64,000 nt of DNA from Cyanophora paradoxa (taxonomy: Eukaryota; Glaucocystophyceae; Cyanophorales; Cyanophoraceae): the NCBI GenBank assembly GCA_004431415.1, contig QPMI01000370.1, positions 1 to 64,000 of the forward strand, written 5' to 3'. The notes beneath the pieces were generated by a model, which saw only the letters and a list, made by a program, of their open reading frames with translations, searched no databases and had not been told where the DNA came from. The position numbers were made by a program, and so were the translations under genes. This document shows positions 1 through 11,610 of this stretch, piece by piece. How positions within the stretch are numbered: position 1 is the first letter of the stretch; the number at the start of each line of letters is the position of its first letter.

Positions 1-1304
1 CCGCCGCTTCGACCGCCTCGAGCTGAGCGTCAAGCTCCCGAAGAAGAAGAACGGCGCCGGGCGGGACTCGAACCTGCCTTCGGACGCCGCCGGCCTTTCA
101 GCGTCCGTGGAGGCCGCCCGGCGAGCCTCCGCGTGTACAGGACGGAAGCGAGCTCGGGCTGGATCTCCGTGACGGCCAGTGACGTCTTCGACGTGCCCGC
201 CCCCAGGCCTTTGGTGCGCGGCCCGGCGTTGTTGCCCTCTCCCGTGCCAGCCCGGCGCAGCGCTGAGCTCGAGCGCCGGCCTCCCCGCGCAGCGGGACTA
301 CAGCGCAGCGAGCCGGACTACGAGGAGCTGGCGACGGCGGCCCGGAGTACCAGCCTCGCTGGTACGGGCCTCCATCCGGCTCGGGGGCGGGGGCCGGGCC
401 GTTGACGTCGGCGCGGCGCGCGGCGGGTCTGCAGGAGGAGCTCGAGCGGCGCGGCCAGCGCCGCAAGGCTGCAGGTGCGCCCCGCGCGCTCCGCCGGCGG
501 CCGGCGGTCGCGGACGGGTGGGCGCGCCCCGACGCCCGTCCGCCCTGCAGGAGGAGAACGAGAGCGTCTACCGGCTCCTCGCAGAAGCGAGGGTGCGCGT
601 CCGCCCCCCTCCCCTCGTCCCCCCCCCCCCCCTCCCCCCACCCCCTCCACGAGTTCCTCCCCCTTCCCCCTTACCCCTCACCCCCCCCCCACTCCGCCCC
701 TCCCTCGTTCCGCTCCCCCCCCCCCCTTCTCCCTCTGCCCCTTTCTCCCTCCCCCTCCCCCCTTCCCTCTCGCCTTCCCAGCCCCCCCCCCCCCCCCCCC
801 CCAACCCGGCTCCCTCCCCTCCCTCCCCCCCACCCCTCTCTTCCCCCCCTTCCTCCCGCTGCCCCTACCCTCTCTACGTCCCCCACTCCGCCGCCGTGCT
901 AACGCCCCGCAGGCCACCTCGACGGAGGCGCCCCAGCCTCCAGCCTCCCCCGCCCGCAAGACGTGCGCGCGCATGCCTGCCCCAAGCGCGCCACACCGTT
1001 GAGTGTAACGACCGCCCTCGCGCCCCGCAGGTCTGCGCGGACGAGCTGCGCGCGGTGGCCGGCCTCGTGGGCGTCGACCCGGCGGCCGGCCCGCGGCCGT
1101 GCTCGCCGCGCCCGCGCCGCCCTCGAGGAGAAGGCCGCCGCCCGCGGCCCGGCCGCCGAGCAGCCAGGCCCCCGGTCCCTGGGACCGTCGCCCCTCGAGG
1201 AAGCGCGGGCGGGGGGCGCAGCCGGGGGGCCCCGCAAGCGGCCCCGGCCCACGGTGGCCGCGCCGAGGGACACGTCTTTCCCGCGGGCGCTGCTTCGCTC
1301 GTGA
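1..1304 (+). CDS. 3' part of an unidentified multi-exon gene
   Basis: The reading frame is open from the window edge, so the 5' end is missing. Exons can be followed by frame switches with splice signals: an opening stretch rich in Lys/Arg (RRFDRLELSVKLPKKKN), an acidic/helical stretch around 310-360 (SEPDYEELATAARS), short Glu/Arg-rich helical pieces near 435-475 (EELERRGQRRKAA) and 550-592 (EENESVYRLLAEA), and a last exon from about 1031 (VCADELRAVAGLVGVD) ending in a TGA at 1302-1304. Introns start gtgcgcc and end in gcag. The helical, charged composition suggests a coiled-coil or scaffold segment. I recognise no family and assign no function. The intron at about 597-1030 is almost pure C/T. 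The model is approximate. Confidence 0.45.
597..1030 (+). repeat. C/T-rich low-complexity intron
   Basis: An intron of the first gene consisting largely of C runs and CT/CCT repeats on the coding strand, ending in ccccgcag. Long ORFs in all frames here encode only Pro/Ser/Leu strings and are artefacts of base composition. Confidence 0.6.
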
Positions 1305-1805
1305 CCTGCGCGGCGGCTTCGGAGCCCTCGCGGCTTTCGCGCTCTTCTCGGCCCTCTCGTAGCCCGTTTCCCGTCGCCGTTCAACGGGGTCCGATTGCCG
1401 GTCCTCTTCTCACGTCTTGGCGGCGCCTAGTCGGAGACACAGAGCAGCCGGCAGACGGCAAACTAGGTCCAATATGTCCTCCTAGCTCTACCCTGTATCG
1501 GGGCTGTATTCCTGTACCCCTATCCAGCAGGCAGAAATGTAAATTTGTATCCTTGCCCTGTCCTGAACAGAGGCGTATTTTCGTTCAGTCGGAGGAGGGC
1601 CCAGCCCGTCTTAAAATCATGTGCATTTCCTGATTTCCGGCTGAGTCTGGTGATGTCACTAGGCCCCGAGGCAATGGCGAAGGCTGAGGATGGGTGCTAG
1701 TATCTTATAGCTGGTACTAGCGTGGTAGCTCGGTAGTTAGATGAGGAATATTGATTATGCCGCGACCTTGGCTGAGGGCCCCGAGGGGCGCTGCAGCTGT
1801 GCGCG
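1305..1805. other. Gene-free interval between convergent 3' ends
   Basis: Lower GC than its flanks. It lies between the stop of the plus-strand gene and the stop of the minus-strand TmcB-like gene, so it should hold both 3' UTRs. No RNA gene or repeat is seen. Confidence 0.5.
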
Positions 1806-4800
1806 CTAGGGAGCGGCGGCGGGGTCGTCGGCGCCGAAGAACTGGGGCAGCTGGGCGCGGCAGGTCCCCGGGATCGTCTCCAGGAACTGGCTCGCCCGGC
1901 TCGACTCTGCGCCCGCCCCGCCCGTCCCGAGCCGCGCCCCGTCGGCGACGCGGAGCGGGCGGAGCGGACGGGGCGGAGCGGAGCGGGCGGGGCGGACCGT
2001 CGCCGAGGCGGGCGATCATGCCCCGGAACATGCCGACGTAGAGGAAGAACAGGAAGAGCGTCTGCGCGGGGCCTCAGCGGGCGGGCAGGGGGCCGCTTGG
2101 CGGGGCCTCAGCGGGCGAGCCGGCGCACCCCAACCACAAAGAAGGCTGCCGGCCGGCGGGGCACGTGCGCCGGCGTCGGTCAGGCCGGAGAGCGCGACTC
2201 GTATAAATAAGATCTGGCCGGGGCTGGCGCGGGGCGCGGACCGGCCTGGACGGCGGCGACGAGGGCGGCGACGCGGTCCGCCTCCGCGAGGAAGAGGGCC
2301 CCCGCCCGCCCGAACCCGGCGTCCAGCGCCGGCCGGTACCCCTCCAGCCGCCGCAGGCCCTCCCCGGCCCCGCTCCGCCTGCCGCGGCGCTTAGACGCTT
2401 GCAATCAAGGCCTCGGCGCGCGGTAGGAATGAAGCGAGGGATTTAGATCCTCGCGGCAGCTAGTCGCTAGCTAGGCGTGCTTCCGTTCTAGAAGCGGCGC
2501 GTCCCCGGTCTCGAGCGCAGAAATGCGGCGGGAGGGCGGGCGGAGCGGGGCGGACTGGGCGATGAAGTCGCCGTCGTAGAAGGGCGCAGGCGGGTCGGCC
2601 CGCGCGGCCCGCCGCGGGGTCCCGCCTCCCGTCCGCTGCGCCCGTCGACCGCAATTAAAAGGGGCGGCGATCGAAGAAGAAAGTGGAAAGAAGGGCGGGC
2701 GCACGGGCGAAGGCGGCGTGGTCGTTGAGGACGGCGCGGGCCCCGAAGCGAAGAGGTGCGCGGCGAAGTCCAGCCCGCCGCCAGCGCCCCGCACACCTCG
2801 CCGCCGGCCCGTCGCAGGCAGCGGCGCCCGGCCGTAGTACAGCGCGTCGTGGTCGCGGGAGCGGCCGTCGGTGCCGGGGAGGCCGAGCGCCGCGTCGCCG
2901 GCGCGGAGGGCGCGGTGCAGGGCCGTGAAGTTTCCCCAGCAGCCCGTGCATCTCGTTTAGCAGGGCGCCCTGCGCGCCCCCGCCCGTCAGCCCGTCAGCC
3001 TTGGGGGGTGTTTCGGGGATCTAGGATCTAGGGTCGGGCTGGGGTAGCCCCGGAAGAAAGGCGGGCCTTGGGGGGCCTTGGTATCTAGGTCTGGCGGGCG
3101 AAGGCCCGGGGTCGGGCGGGCGGGGAAAGCGGGCCTTGGGGAGGGCCTTGGGAGGGCGCGGGTCGCTATAGGAGATCTAGGGATCTAGGGCGGGGCGGGG
3201 CGGGGCGGGGCGGGCCTTAGGGAGGACGGCGCCGTCGTCGACGTAGAGCTCGAGGGCCGTGCCACGAGGCGGCCCGCCTGGTGCCGCCGCACCCCGGCCC
3301 AGTGCCCCCCGCCACCGCCCCGCGCTCTGCGGCACGGAGGGGCCGCCTCAGGGCGCCGGGGCGGGGCGGGGCGGGGCGGGGAGGAGCGGGCGGGGGGCAA
3401 AAGGCGGGGGCGCGCCGCGTCGAGCTGGATCAGGCAGAAGGCGGCGTTCGCGATCGAGACGAGTCCACAACGAGGAACGCTGCGGGGCCCCCGCCCGCCG
3501 GGTCGGTCGGGCCCGGGCGGGGCGGGGCGGGGCGGGGCTTGATGTTTCGTTTCCTAAAACTTCGTCTAGTCTCCGAGGCTTCGGGCGGGGTGGGGATCGG
3601 GGCGGGGCGGGGGCACCGAGGGAGTAGCGGCGGGTGAGGGCGGCGAAGACTCCGTCCAGCGCGTTCTTCTCCACCGCCGCCTTCTCCCCGCTGCCGCCGG
3701 GCCCGGGCCCCGGTGCGGCGCCGGGTTCAGATCCCGGCGGGGCAGGTTTATGTTCTGGGGGGCCCGCGCACGCTTCCTCCCCCGCGCCCGCGCCCGCCGC
3801 GGCGGACGAGGCGGGCCCCTCCTCGTGGGCGGCGGCCCCGTCGGGGCAGGTGCCGCCGGGGCGCAGCACGGCCGCCTCCTCGTCCTCCGCCACCTCCCGC
3901 CATACCGCAGGGGCCGGGCCCGCCTCGGGCGCCGGCGCGCGCGCGGGGCGGCAAGCGCACCGTGCGGCGGCCGCGCCCCTCGCCCTCGCCCTCGCCCTCG
4001 TCCGAGCCGTCTGAAACCGCGCGCGCCGCCCGGCCCGCCCCGCAAAGATCTGCGCGCGCGCGGCGCTCGGGGCCGAGCGGCGCGGCGCGGCGCGGCGCGG
4101 CGCGGCCGGCGGGGCGCACGCCCGCGCAGGCGCTGCCGCAGGCCGCCGCGCGCCGCTCCCTCCGCCGCGCCGGGGGCAGCCGCGTAGGCGTTCGCCTGCT
4201 TCGGCGTGAGTGGCGACGGGGCGGGGTCGAGCTGCGAGGGGCGTGCCCTGGGGCCGAGGGAGGGCCGGCGGGGCCGGCGTGGGGCCGGCGGGGCCGAGGA
4301 GGGCGCCGAGGGCCGAGCCCCACGCGGCGGAGGCGGCAGTGGAGGCGGCGGTCCGGGGGCGGGCGAGTCGGAGCGGGCGGCGGCGGCGCCTTCGCGGAGG
4401 CGGGCGGGGCCGCCGCGGTGGCGGAGGATGGCGCCGGGGGCCCGCGGCGGGGCGAGGCGCCCCCTCCCCGCGCTCCGCCAGCACGATGACCGCCGCGTCT
4501 GGCCCCTTCTCCTGCGTCGCGGCCTCGACTTCAACGGCGCGGCGGGGCGGGGGTTGGGATACGGGTACGGACCGCCTCGCTGCGGAGGGAGGAGAGGAGG
4601 GAGGAGAGGGGGTCCTCCTCGCCCGCTCGACGCCGGCGCCGGTGCATCGGCCCCGGCGCGGCGGGTGGCGGCGGCGTCGCCTCGGGCCCGTCAGAGAGCG
4701 TCGCAAGCGGCGCCGGCGGCTTCTCGGCGAGGGCGCCCTCCCAATGGAACGAGAGGCTCCGCTGCGCGCGGCTCACGTAAGCTGGCGGCGCGCGCGCGGG

Positions 4801-7309
4801 CGGGCGGGGCATGGGAGCGGAGGGCGCACCAGCTGCTTGGTGGAGCCGCTCTTGCGGAGGGCCGACTTGGCTGGGCCCGGCGCCGGCCCCGGCGCCCTCG
4901 GCCGCGGCGCCGGCCGCTGCGGCCTCGGCGGCGCGCCGGGCGAAGGACGGGGAGCGGAAGGAAGGGCTCCGGAACGAGGCGGAGCGGAAGGAGGGCCCGC
5001 GCAGCGCGAGGGCGCCGGCGGCGCCGCGCGATGGCGCCGTGCGCCGCCTCGTCCAGCGCCGCCGCCTCCGCCGGCTCCGCCGCCGCCGCTCCGCGGCCGC
5101 CGCCGGAAGCTTAAGCTGCCCCCCGAGGCCGCCGCCACGGCCAGCGGGGCGGCAGCAACGGGGAGCCGCCGGGCTCGCCGTTTAGGGAGCGGTGCGTGCC
5201 GGGGGCGGCGGCGGTGGCCTCGGAGCGGCGGGAGCGGGCGGTGAGGTTGCCCCCCGCGGCGTCGCCCCCCGCGAGGAGCTGGGCCTGCTCGTCCTCCGAG
5301 TCCCCGGCGTCCCCCACCAGGTCCGCCTTCCCGTACGTCGCCGAGATGTGCCTGCGCCGAGGCAGAGGCGGCGCTCAGAGCGGGTGGGTGGGTGGGGAAG
5401 CGGGAGTTCGGAGGTGGAGTGCAGTACTACGGTAGATCCGCCAGATGCGCCTTAGTTGGGGGCGCGGGACGCGGGGCGGGGCGGGGCGGGGCGGGGCGGG
5501 GCGGGGCGGACGAGATGAGGTCCGGGGGGATGCGGGCGACGATCTCGGCGACGCCGCGCTGCGACATCCGCACGTTGCGGAAGGCGGAGCGGAAGATCCC
5601 GGCCCAGGATCACCAGCGCGATCAGCATCGTCCTGCGCGGCGCGCCGCGCTGGGGTCAGGAGGGGGCATCGCCGGCCCCGCGCGCTCGCCGCTGGCGGGC
5701 GGGCGCGGTTCCTTCTAGCATGGTTTTCGACCTTATAAATTCTATTGCGCATTTTGCTGGCGGCGGGCTCGGGGCGGACGAGCATGGCGCCGACGGCGGC
5801 GTCGTGGTCGGCCTTGCGCGCGACGGCCTCGGCGAGGTACAGCGCCCGCCCGCTCCACCGCCGCCACCACCGCCCCGCGCCCGTTGTTCTGCACGAACCG
5901 CCACTCCGCGTTGCCCCCGCCGGCTCCGCCAGCCGCTCCATCCCTGGCTTGACAGCTGCGCGCCCGGGCGCTCGCGGGGGTACGCGAAGAAAGAGGGGAG
6001 AAGAGCGCGGGCGGACGGCGAGGAATGCGTCCTGGTAGTGGTTGAAGGCGGCCCAGGGCGAGGCGTCCTTGTGGACCGCGAGGCCGCCAGAGGCCGAGGC
6101 CGAGGGGGAGGGGGAGGGGGCGGCCCCCGCGTGGGCGCCGCCCGGGGAGACGTGGAAGCGGAGGGGTACGTCCTCGTCGCGCCAGAAGGCCCAGAGCGCG
6201 GGGGCGGCCGCCGGGGGCACCGGCGGCTCCGCGAAGCCGAGGTAGAGCCCGCGGAGCCAGCGGGTGGACTCCTCCAGCAGCGGGGCCACCGCCGCCCGCG
6301 CCGCCTCCACTCCGGCCCCGTCCCCGAGCCACGACTGCCCCCAGCTTTCAGTTCGAGATCGGGCGGGGGCGCCGGGGCGCCGGGGCGCTGGGGCGCGCAC
6401 GCGGTGTTGAGGATGCGGGCGTAGTACATGAAGAGCTCGTAGGCCCGCGCCAGGTGCCTGCGCCGTGCGCGGCGCGGTCGGCCGCCGGCGGCGCGGCGGC
6501 GAATGAGTTTGGAGGCGGGCGCGGGCGCACTGGACGGCGTAGATCTGGTACGTGACCTGCTTCCCCTCCTGCGAAGGAGCAGCCGGCTCAGAATTGGAGG
6601 GGCGGGGGCTAGCGCTGGGCGGGGGGGGGGGGCGGACGGTGAAGCGGGAGGCGTAGACGGCGAAGGTGGCGCCGTAGAGGGCCGCCAGCAGGCAGAGGCG
6701 CCTACCAGCCCACCTGCAGGCTCCCGAGGCTCGCCGGCGCGGGCGGGCGTAGGGGCGGGGGAACGGGCGCGGAGGCGGGGGCGGGCGGTGCGCCTCTAGT
6801 CTAGCGGGAGGCGCGAGCCCGCAGCGGAAGCGGAGGCGGCGGGGCGGGGGGCGGACCTTGAGGCGGCGGAGGGCGCCGGCGTTGGAGGCGGTGCTCCGGA
6901 GCAGCGTGCTCGCCCCGCGCCGGTTGCGCCGCGAGCTCCCCGAGCTCCCCGACTTCTCCGAGCGGCCCCCGCCTGCGACCGCCCGCCCTGCGGCCCGCGC
7001 GTGCCGCGCCGCGTCGGGCCGCGGCGCGAAGCGGAAGGGCGAGGGCGAGGGCGGAGATAGATGCAGATCTAGATGAAATCGATAGATGTAGATCTAGAAA
7101 AGGCGCGAAGCGGAAGGGCGAGGCGGGAGCCGCACTGGGAGGCCGCTCGTCGCCGGCCTCGCCGGCGCGCTTCAGCTTCGTCTCCTCTGCCCGCCGCACA
7201 CTCGGCTAAGCAAAGCGAGGGGGGACGCCGGCTCAAGAGGGAGGGGCGCACGGTCCTCGATCTCGTCGGCGCGGGCCTGTCGATCCGTCAGATAGGGGGG
7301 GGGGGGGGG

Positions 7310-7379
<70 letters not shown>

Positions 7380-9250
7380 CGGGCAGGCGGCCGGGCAAGG
7401 CCGTTGCTTAGAGGCCGTTTGAAGTTAAGCTTAGAAGCATTTAGAAAGGCGCGCCGTTGCTTTAGAAGCGGAAGTATCAGAGCATATAGAAGCGGCGGGC
7501 GGGGCATCAGACAGGGCGGGCGGGGCGGGGCGGAGCGGGAGGGAGGGGCGGAGGGCCGGGGCGGGCAGGCCGTCGCTTAGAGGCCGTTCGGAGCTTAGAA
7601 GCCTTTAGGGCGGGGCGGGGCGGGCGGACGAAGTGGTAGGCGGCGCTCTCGACGTCGTTGACGACGTCGCGGAGGTACAGCCCGTAGCACCGCACCAGCA
7701 CTGCCGCCCGCACCCTCAGCGGGGGTGGTGCAGGGGCGGTGGCGCGGGGGCGGGGCATGGGGGCGGGCCTTGGAGGAGGGGAACTTGCGGAGCATGCGCT
7801 CGTACCCTCCTGCGCCTTGCGCTTCGCCGCGTGGATCGTCTGCCGGATCCGGCGGCGGCGGCGGCGGGTCGGAAATCTAGAAATTGGGGCCGGGGCGGGC
7901 GGAGAGGCGGCGCCGGTTCGGGCGCACGGCGACGCGCTTGTAGACGGTGGCGAGCGAGTCGCGCGAGAAGCGCGTCGACTTCGCCAGCTGCGCGGCCGCC
8001 CCCGGCCGTGAGGGGGCGCCGGCCGGGCCGAGGCGGCGGGGTAGGAATGAAGCGAGGGATTTAGATCCCTCGCGGGTGTGGCGGAGGCGCTAGGCGTTCT
8101 CCCGCGGCCGTGCGAGGGCGCCGGCGGGGCCGGGGCGGCGGGCCGGGGCGGCGGGGCCGGGGCGGCGGGGCCGGGCGGCGGGCCGCGTGCGCACGGAGGC
8201 CCAGAGGGTCTTGAGGGCGGAGAGGGCCTCGTTGTGCGCCGCCGTCGCCAGCTCTGCCCCCGGGGACCCACGGCCTCTCAGCCTGCCCCGGGGCGCGGGC
8301 GCGGAGCGGCGGGGCGGCGGGGCGCGGGCGGGGCGCAGGACGGGACGCACCGAACATGCGCCGGAACTCGTGCATGTTCACTGCGAACGGCTCGGTCGGG
8401 GCGGCGGGGCGGCGGGGCGGCGGGCCGCGCACCGCCGGAGCCCTGGCCGGAGGCGGCCTGCTCCCAGGCCTGCCGCCGCCGTATCGCTAGCACCTGCCGC
8501 CCCGCCCCGCCCCTCAGCGGTGGCTACAGAGCGCGGAGCATCCAAGCGTCGTGCGGGCGTGCCTTGAGGTCAAAGTCGGAGGCGTCCTTGGCCTTGCGGG
8601 CGGCGCGGCGGGCCTCGGCGATGGCGCCGGGGGCGTCCCGCAGAAGTGAAGAGGAAAGTCGCCCACGCCGCCGCCACGAAGGGCGAGTCGGCGAAGTTCG
8701 GGTGCCGCAGCCCAGCCGGAACACCAGCTCCGCGCACTGCGCGGCGCCGCGTTGTCAAGGGCGGGCGAACGTTCGTTCGCCTGGGCAGGGTACGAGTGAC
8801 CTCGGCGCCGCCGTCGGATGCGGAGAGGGTCTCGAGGGGCCGGCGGGCGGCGGCGTCGAGGCAGGCGTCGAACCAGAAGCCGCGGGAGGCGACCCAGGGC
8901 GAGTCGACGGCCCCCACCTCCGGCTCACGCAGGTCCTTCATCGTCCGCTGCCCCCCCGCCGCCGCGCCCCGCGCGCCCGCCCCCCGCATCTACGGAGAGC
9001 GGGTTTGTCGGGGCGATCGTGAGCGGAGAGGGGGCGGCCGGGGCGGGGCGCACGGAGAGGACGACGGCCCCGCCGGGGGTCTGTCCGCCGGGCGTCTGCG
9101 GGTCCGCCCCCGCCGCGGCGGCGGCGGCGGCCTCGAGGGCGGCGGCGGCCTCCGCGGCCTCCGCCTCGTCGCGGTGCGGAGTGCAACGCGCAGCACGCTC
9201 CGCGAGATCTGGCGCGGCTCGGCTCGCCGGGGCGGCGGGACAAGGGCGGG

Positions 9251-9283
<33 letters not shown>

Positions 9284-10658
9284 GGGGGGGGGAGGGGGGG
9301 GGCGCACGGCGGCGTAGGTACGGCGGCAGAGGAGGGCCCCGCCGGCGGCGGCGGCGGCGATGAGGAGCAGGCCGGCGGCGGAGGCGCCGAGGCGGCGGCG
9401 GAGCCGGGCTCGCCGGCGAGGGGGATCAGGCAGGAGAGGAGCGCGGCGGCGGCGACGGCGGCGAAGAGGCCGCAGCGCAGCTCGTTCATCGCCGCCCGCA
9501 GGTACGGCTGCATCGTCTGCGCCCGCCCCGGCTCGCGCCGTGCGGCGAGGCGGGGCGGGCGGGGCGGGGCGGACGGTGTGGAGGGCGAGCATGGCGAGGG
9601 CGACGAGGAGGACGGCGAGGCGGAGCGGCACGCCGCGCCCGTCCACCGCGAGCCGCAGCGCCGCCAGCGCCGTCTGCAGCAGCGCGTAGACGAAGGGAGG
9701 CGCCCGTGGCCGCCGCGCCCCAGTCCCGCGAGCCCGGTCGCACTCGAAGAAGAGCAGCGCCCCCGCGAGCGCCAGCGCCGCCGCCACGGGCGCCCCCGCC
9801 GCCCCAGCAGCCCGAACACCAGCGGCGAGGGGTACCCGCACGCCGCCCCGGAGGGCGCGCCCCTGCGGGGCCTCAGGGGAGGGGGGGAAGGGGAGGCGGT
9901 AGGGCAAGCGTGCCCGGAAGAGGCAGGCGAGGGCGTCGAGGAAGAGGCAGAGGACGGGAGGTAGACCCCGCCGAGAGGGCCGGCAGCAGCACCCTCAGCG
10001 CCTGCGGGCGGCGCGCCGGTTCAGCCTGCCGGCCGGGCCGGCGGGGCGGGGACGACGGGGCGGGGCGGGGCGGGCCTTGACGGGAAGAGGCGGGGCCGGT
10101 GGGCGGTGGCGAGGTACGCGACGGCGGCGGCGGCGGCGGCGGTGACGCCCGTCGCCGCCAGCGCGAGGTAGAAGGCGGGGGCGCGCCCGCGCCGCCCCCG
10201 CCCCGCGCCGCCCCCGCCACGTGGGCGCTCCCGTCCAGCCACCCCACCGCCGCTCGTCCCTGCGCGCGGGCGCGCTCGGCGGAGCGAAGCAAAGAGCCTA
10301 CAGCCGGCAGCCGGCCGCGGGGCGCACCAGCCGGGGAGGACCAGACCGAGCAGCTGCCGCGCGGGGCACCGGTCCGGTCAGGGCGCGCGGCGGCGGCAGC
10401 AGCGGGGCGGCCGGGCGGGCGGGCGGATGCCTGGATCGCGTCGAAGACGACGCAGGCGATGGGGAAGAGCACGCGGGCGACGCTGCCGCGCCGCCAGTCC
10501 GGCGCCGGTCGGTCCAGCGCCCCTGCGCTCCCGCAGGGCCGGGTCGACGTCCGGCGTGCGCGGCGCGCGGCCGCGCGGGGCGGACCCTGCAGAACGGCCG
10601 TCACGACGGTGACCACGCGGCCCTGCCGCTCCTTCTCCTGCTCCTCGTCGCGCGCCAT
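1806..10658 (-). CDS. Giant TmcB/TmcC-like multi-pass membrane protein
   Basis: Start ATG at 10656-10658 (MARDEEQEKERQGR); stop TAG at 1806-1808 after FGADDPAAAP. Order of parts: N-terminal membrane spans around 10500-9400 (ARVLFPIACVVFDAIQ; AFYLALAATGVTAAAAAAVAY; ALALAGALLFFE; SAAGLLLIAAAAAGGALL); a helical repeat region at about 8980-7650 (HPNFADSPFVAAAWATFLF; then YERMLRKFPSSK and CYGLYLRDVVNDVESAAYHF); C-terminal spans (RRLCLLAALYGATFAVYAS; MLIALVILG; FLFFLYVGMFRGM) separated by acidic and Ser/Pro-rich linkers. The 'pattern hydrophobic N-terminus, helical PSS...LR.YG.FL.DV.ND repeats, hydrophobic C-terminus' is what I know from the TmcB/TmcC family of protists. That assignment is inference. 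Most introns start GTCCGCCCC, GTGCGCCCC or GCNCGCC. Two places do not join in frame by eye (about 5600 and 9400). Exon limits are approximate. Confidence 0.6.
7295..7379. repeat. Poly-G homopolymer (about 85 nt)
   Basis: G run interrupted by a single A at about 7312, inside an intron of the TmcB-like gene (poly-C on the coding strand). True length is probably unreliable in any assembly. Confidence 0.9.
9250..9302. repeat. Poly-G tract in an intron
   Basis: G run broken by two single A residues, inside an intron of the TmcB-like gene next to the exon encoding a membrane span (LLCRRTYAAV). Confidence 0.85.
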
Positions 10659-11388
10659 GTCCCGGATCCGCTCCGCGCTTCAGAGCGCGCTGACCACCTC
10701 GCCGCGGCGGCGCGCCTCGTCCGCTCAACAACACATTCCCCACTGAGCCCAGCGCTCGGCTGTCCAGCGGCGCGAGTGGGCCTGCTGGCCGCCGGGCGTT
10801 GGCTTGCTCCGAGTCCTTGCGGTGCCGGCCAAGCCAGAGACTCTGAGAGAGGCGAAGGCGCGAGTCGACGCAGTGCCGGCTAGATCGGCGAGTCAACCAG
10901 TGCCGGCCGGATGCGCGCTCGGGCGTCGCTGTGACGACGTCAACTTCTCAAGCGCCAGGACGCCCTGGCGCGCGCTCCGCGGCTCCGGCGACAGAAATAG
11001 TCACGGCGCTCCTGGATCACCTCCTTAGGTGCTGCTGCTGCGGCTCTGCGCGAAGCGCTGGTCTCAGCCCGGGGTACGTACGAACAAGAGTTCGTCGACG
11101 CTGATTGGATGGCCGGAGGAAGGCTTACGAGAGGGCCTTGGAGGGGCGCCGCCGCGCGCGCCCCGACCCGGCGCGGCGGCCGACTCTCTCCGAGTCTCTC
11201 GCCGCCGATCGAGGCCTTCCTATAATATGATCATGATAGCTAGCTCCCGGCGCGCGCAGCCTCCCGCCGCCGGCGCGCCGCTGGCCGCGGCCGCGGCGCT
11301 TCAAAAGCCTTCCCCTAAGGCATTGCTTCCTAATAAGTGGCTAGAATATTGATTCAGGGCTCTAGCTAGGAATCCTAGCGCTGCCCAG

Positions 11389-11460
11389 CGCTAGAGAATA
11401 GTAGAGATCTAGATAGAGGCCAGCGCTGGCCGCTAGAGAATAGTAGAGATCTAGATAGAG
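11389..11460. repeat. 30-bp direct repeat, two copies
   Basis: The words starting CGCTAGAGAATAGTAGAG occur at 11389-11418 and again at 11431-11460, each ending AGATCTAGATAGAG, with a GCCAGCGCTGG-type spacer. Confidence 0.9.
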
Positions 11461-11511
11461 GGCAGCGCTGGCAGAGTCTGCGCTTGCAATTGATTGCTGC
11501 AGCTGCATATG

Positions 11512-11610
11512 CATATGCATCATGATCATACATGATGATCATGATCATGATCATCGGATCTGATCATGATCGGATCATGATCATGATCATCGGATCTGAT
11601 CATGATCATC
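11512..11610. repeat. TGATCA / ATGATC palindromic tandem cluster
   Basis: Dense, partly tandem array of TGATCATGATCA-like words and CGGATC variants; every unit is itself a palindrome centred on GATC. The sub-motif ATGATCATGATCATCGGATC appears twice. Confidence 0.85.

Noticed and set aside
568-1002. Gly-rich (minus) and Pro-rich (plus) ORFs
   Set aside because: Translations of a C/T-rich intron in all frames.
11010-11030. CCTGGATCACCTCCTTAG resembles the 3' end of small-subunit rRNA
   Set aside because: The sequence upstream shows no rRNA helices or conserved rRNA words, and nothing of 16S/18S extends to the left; it is a short chance match.
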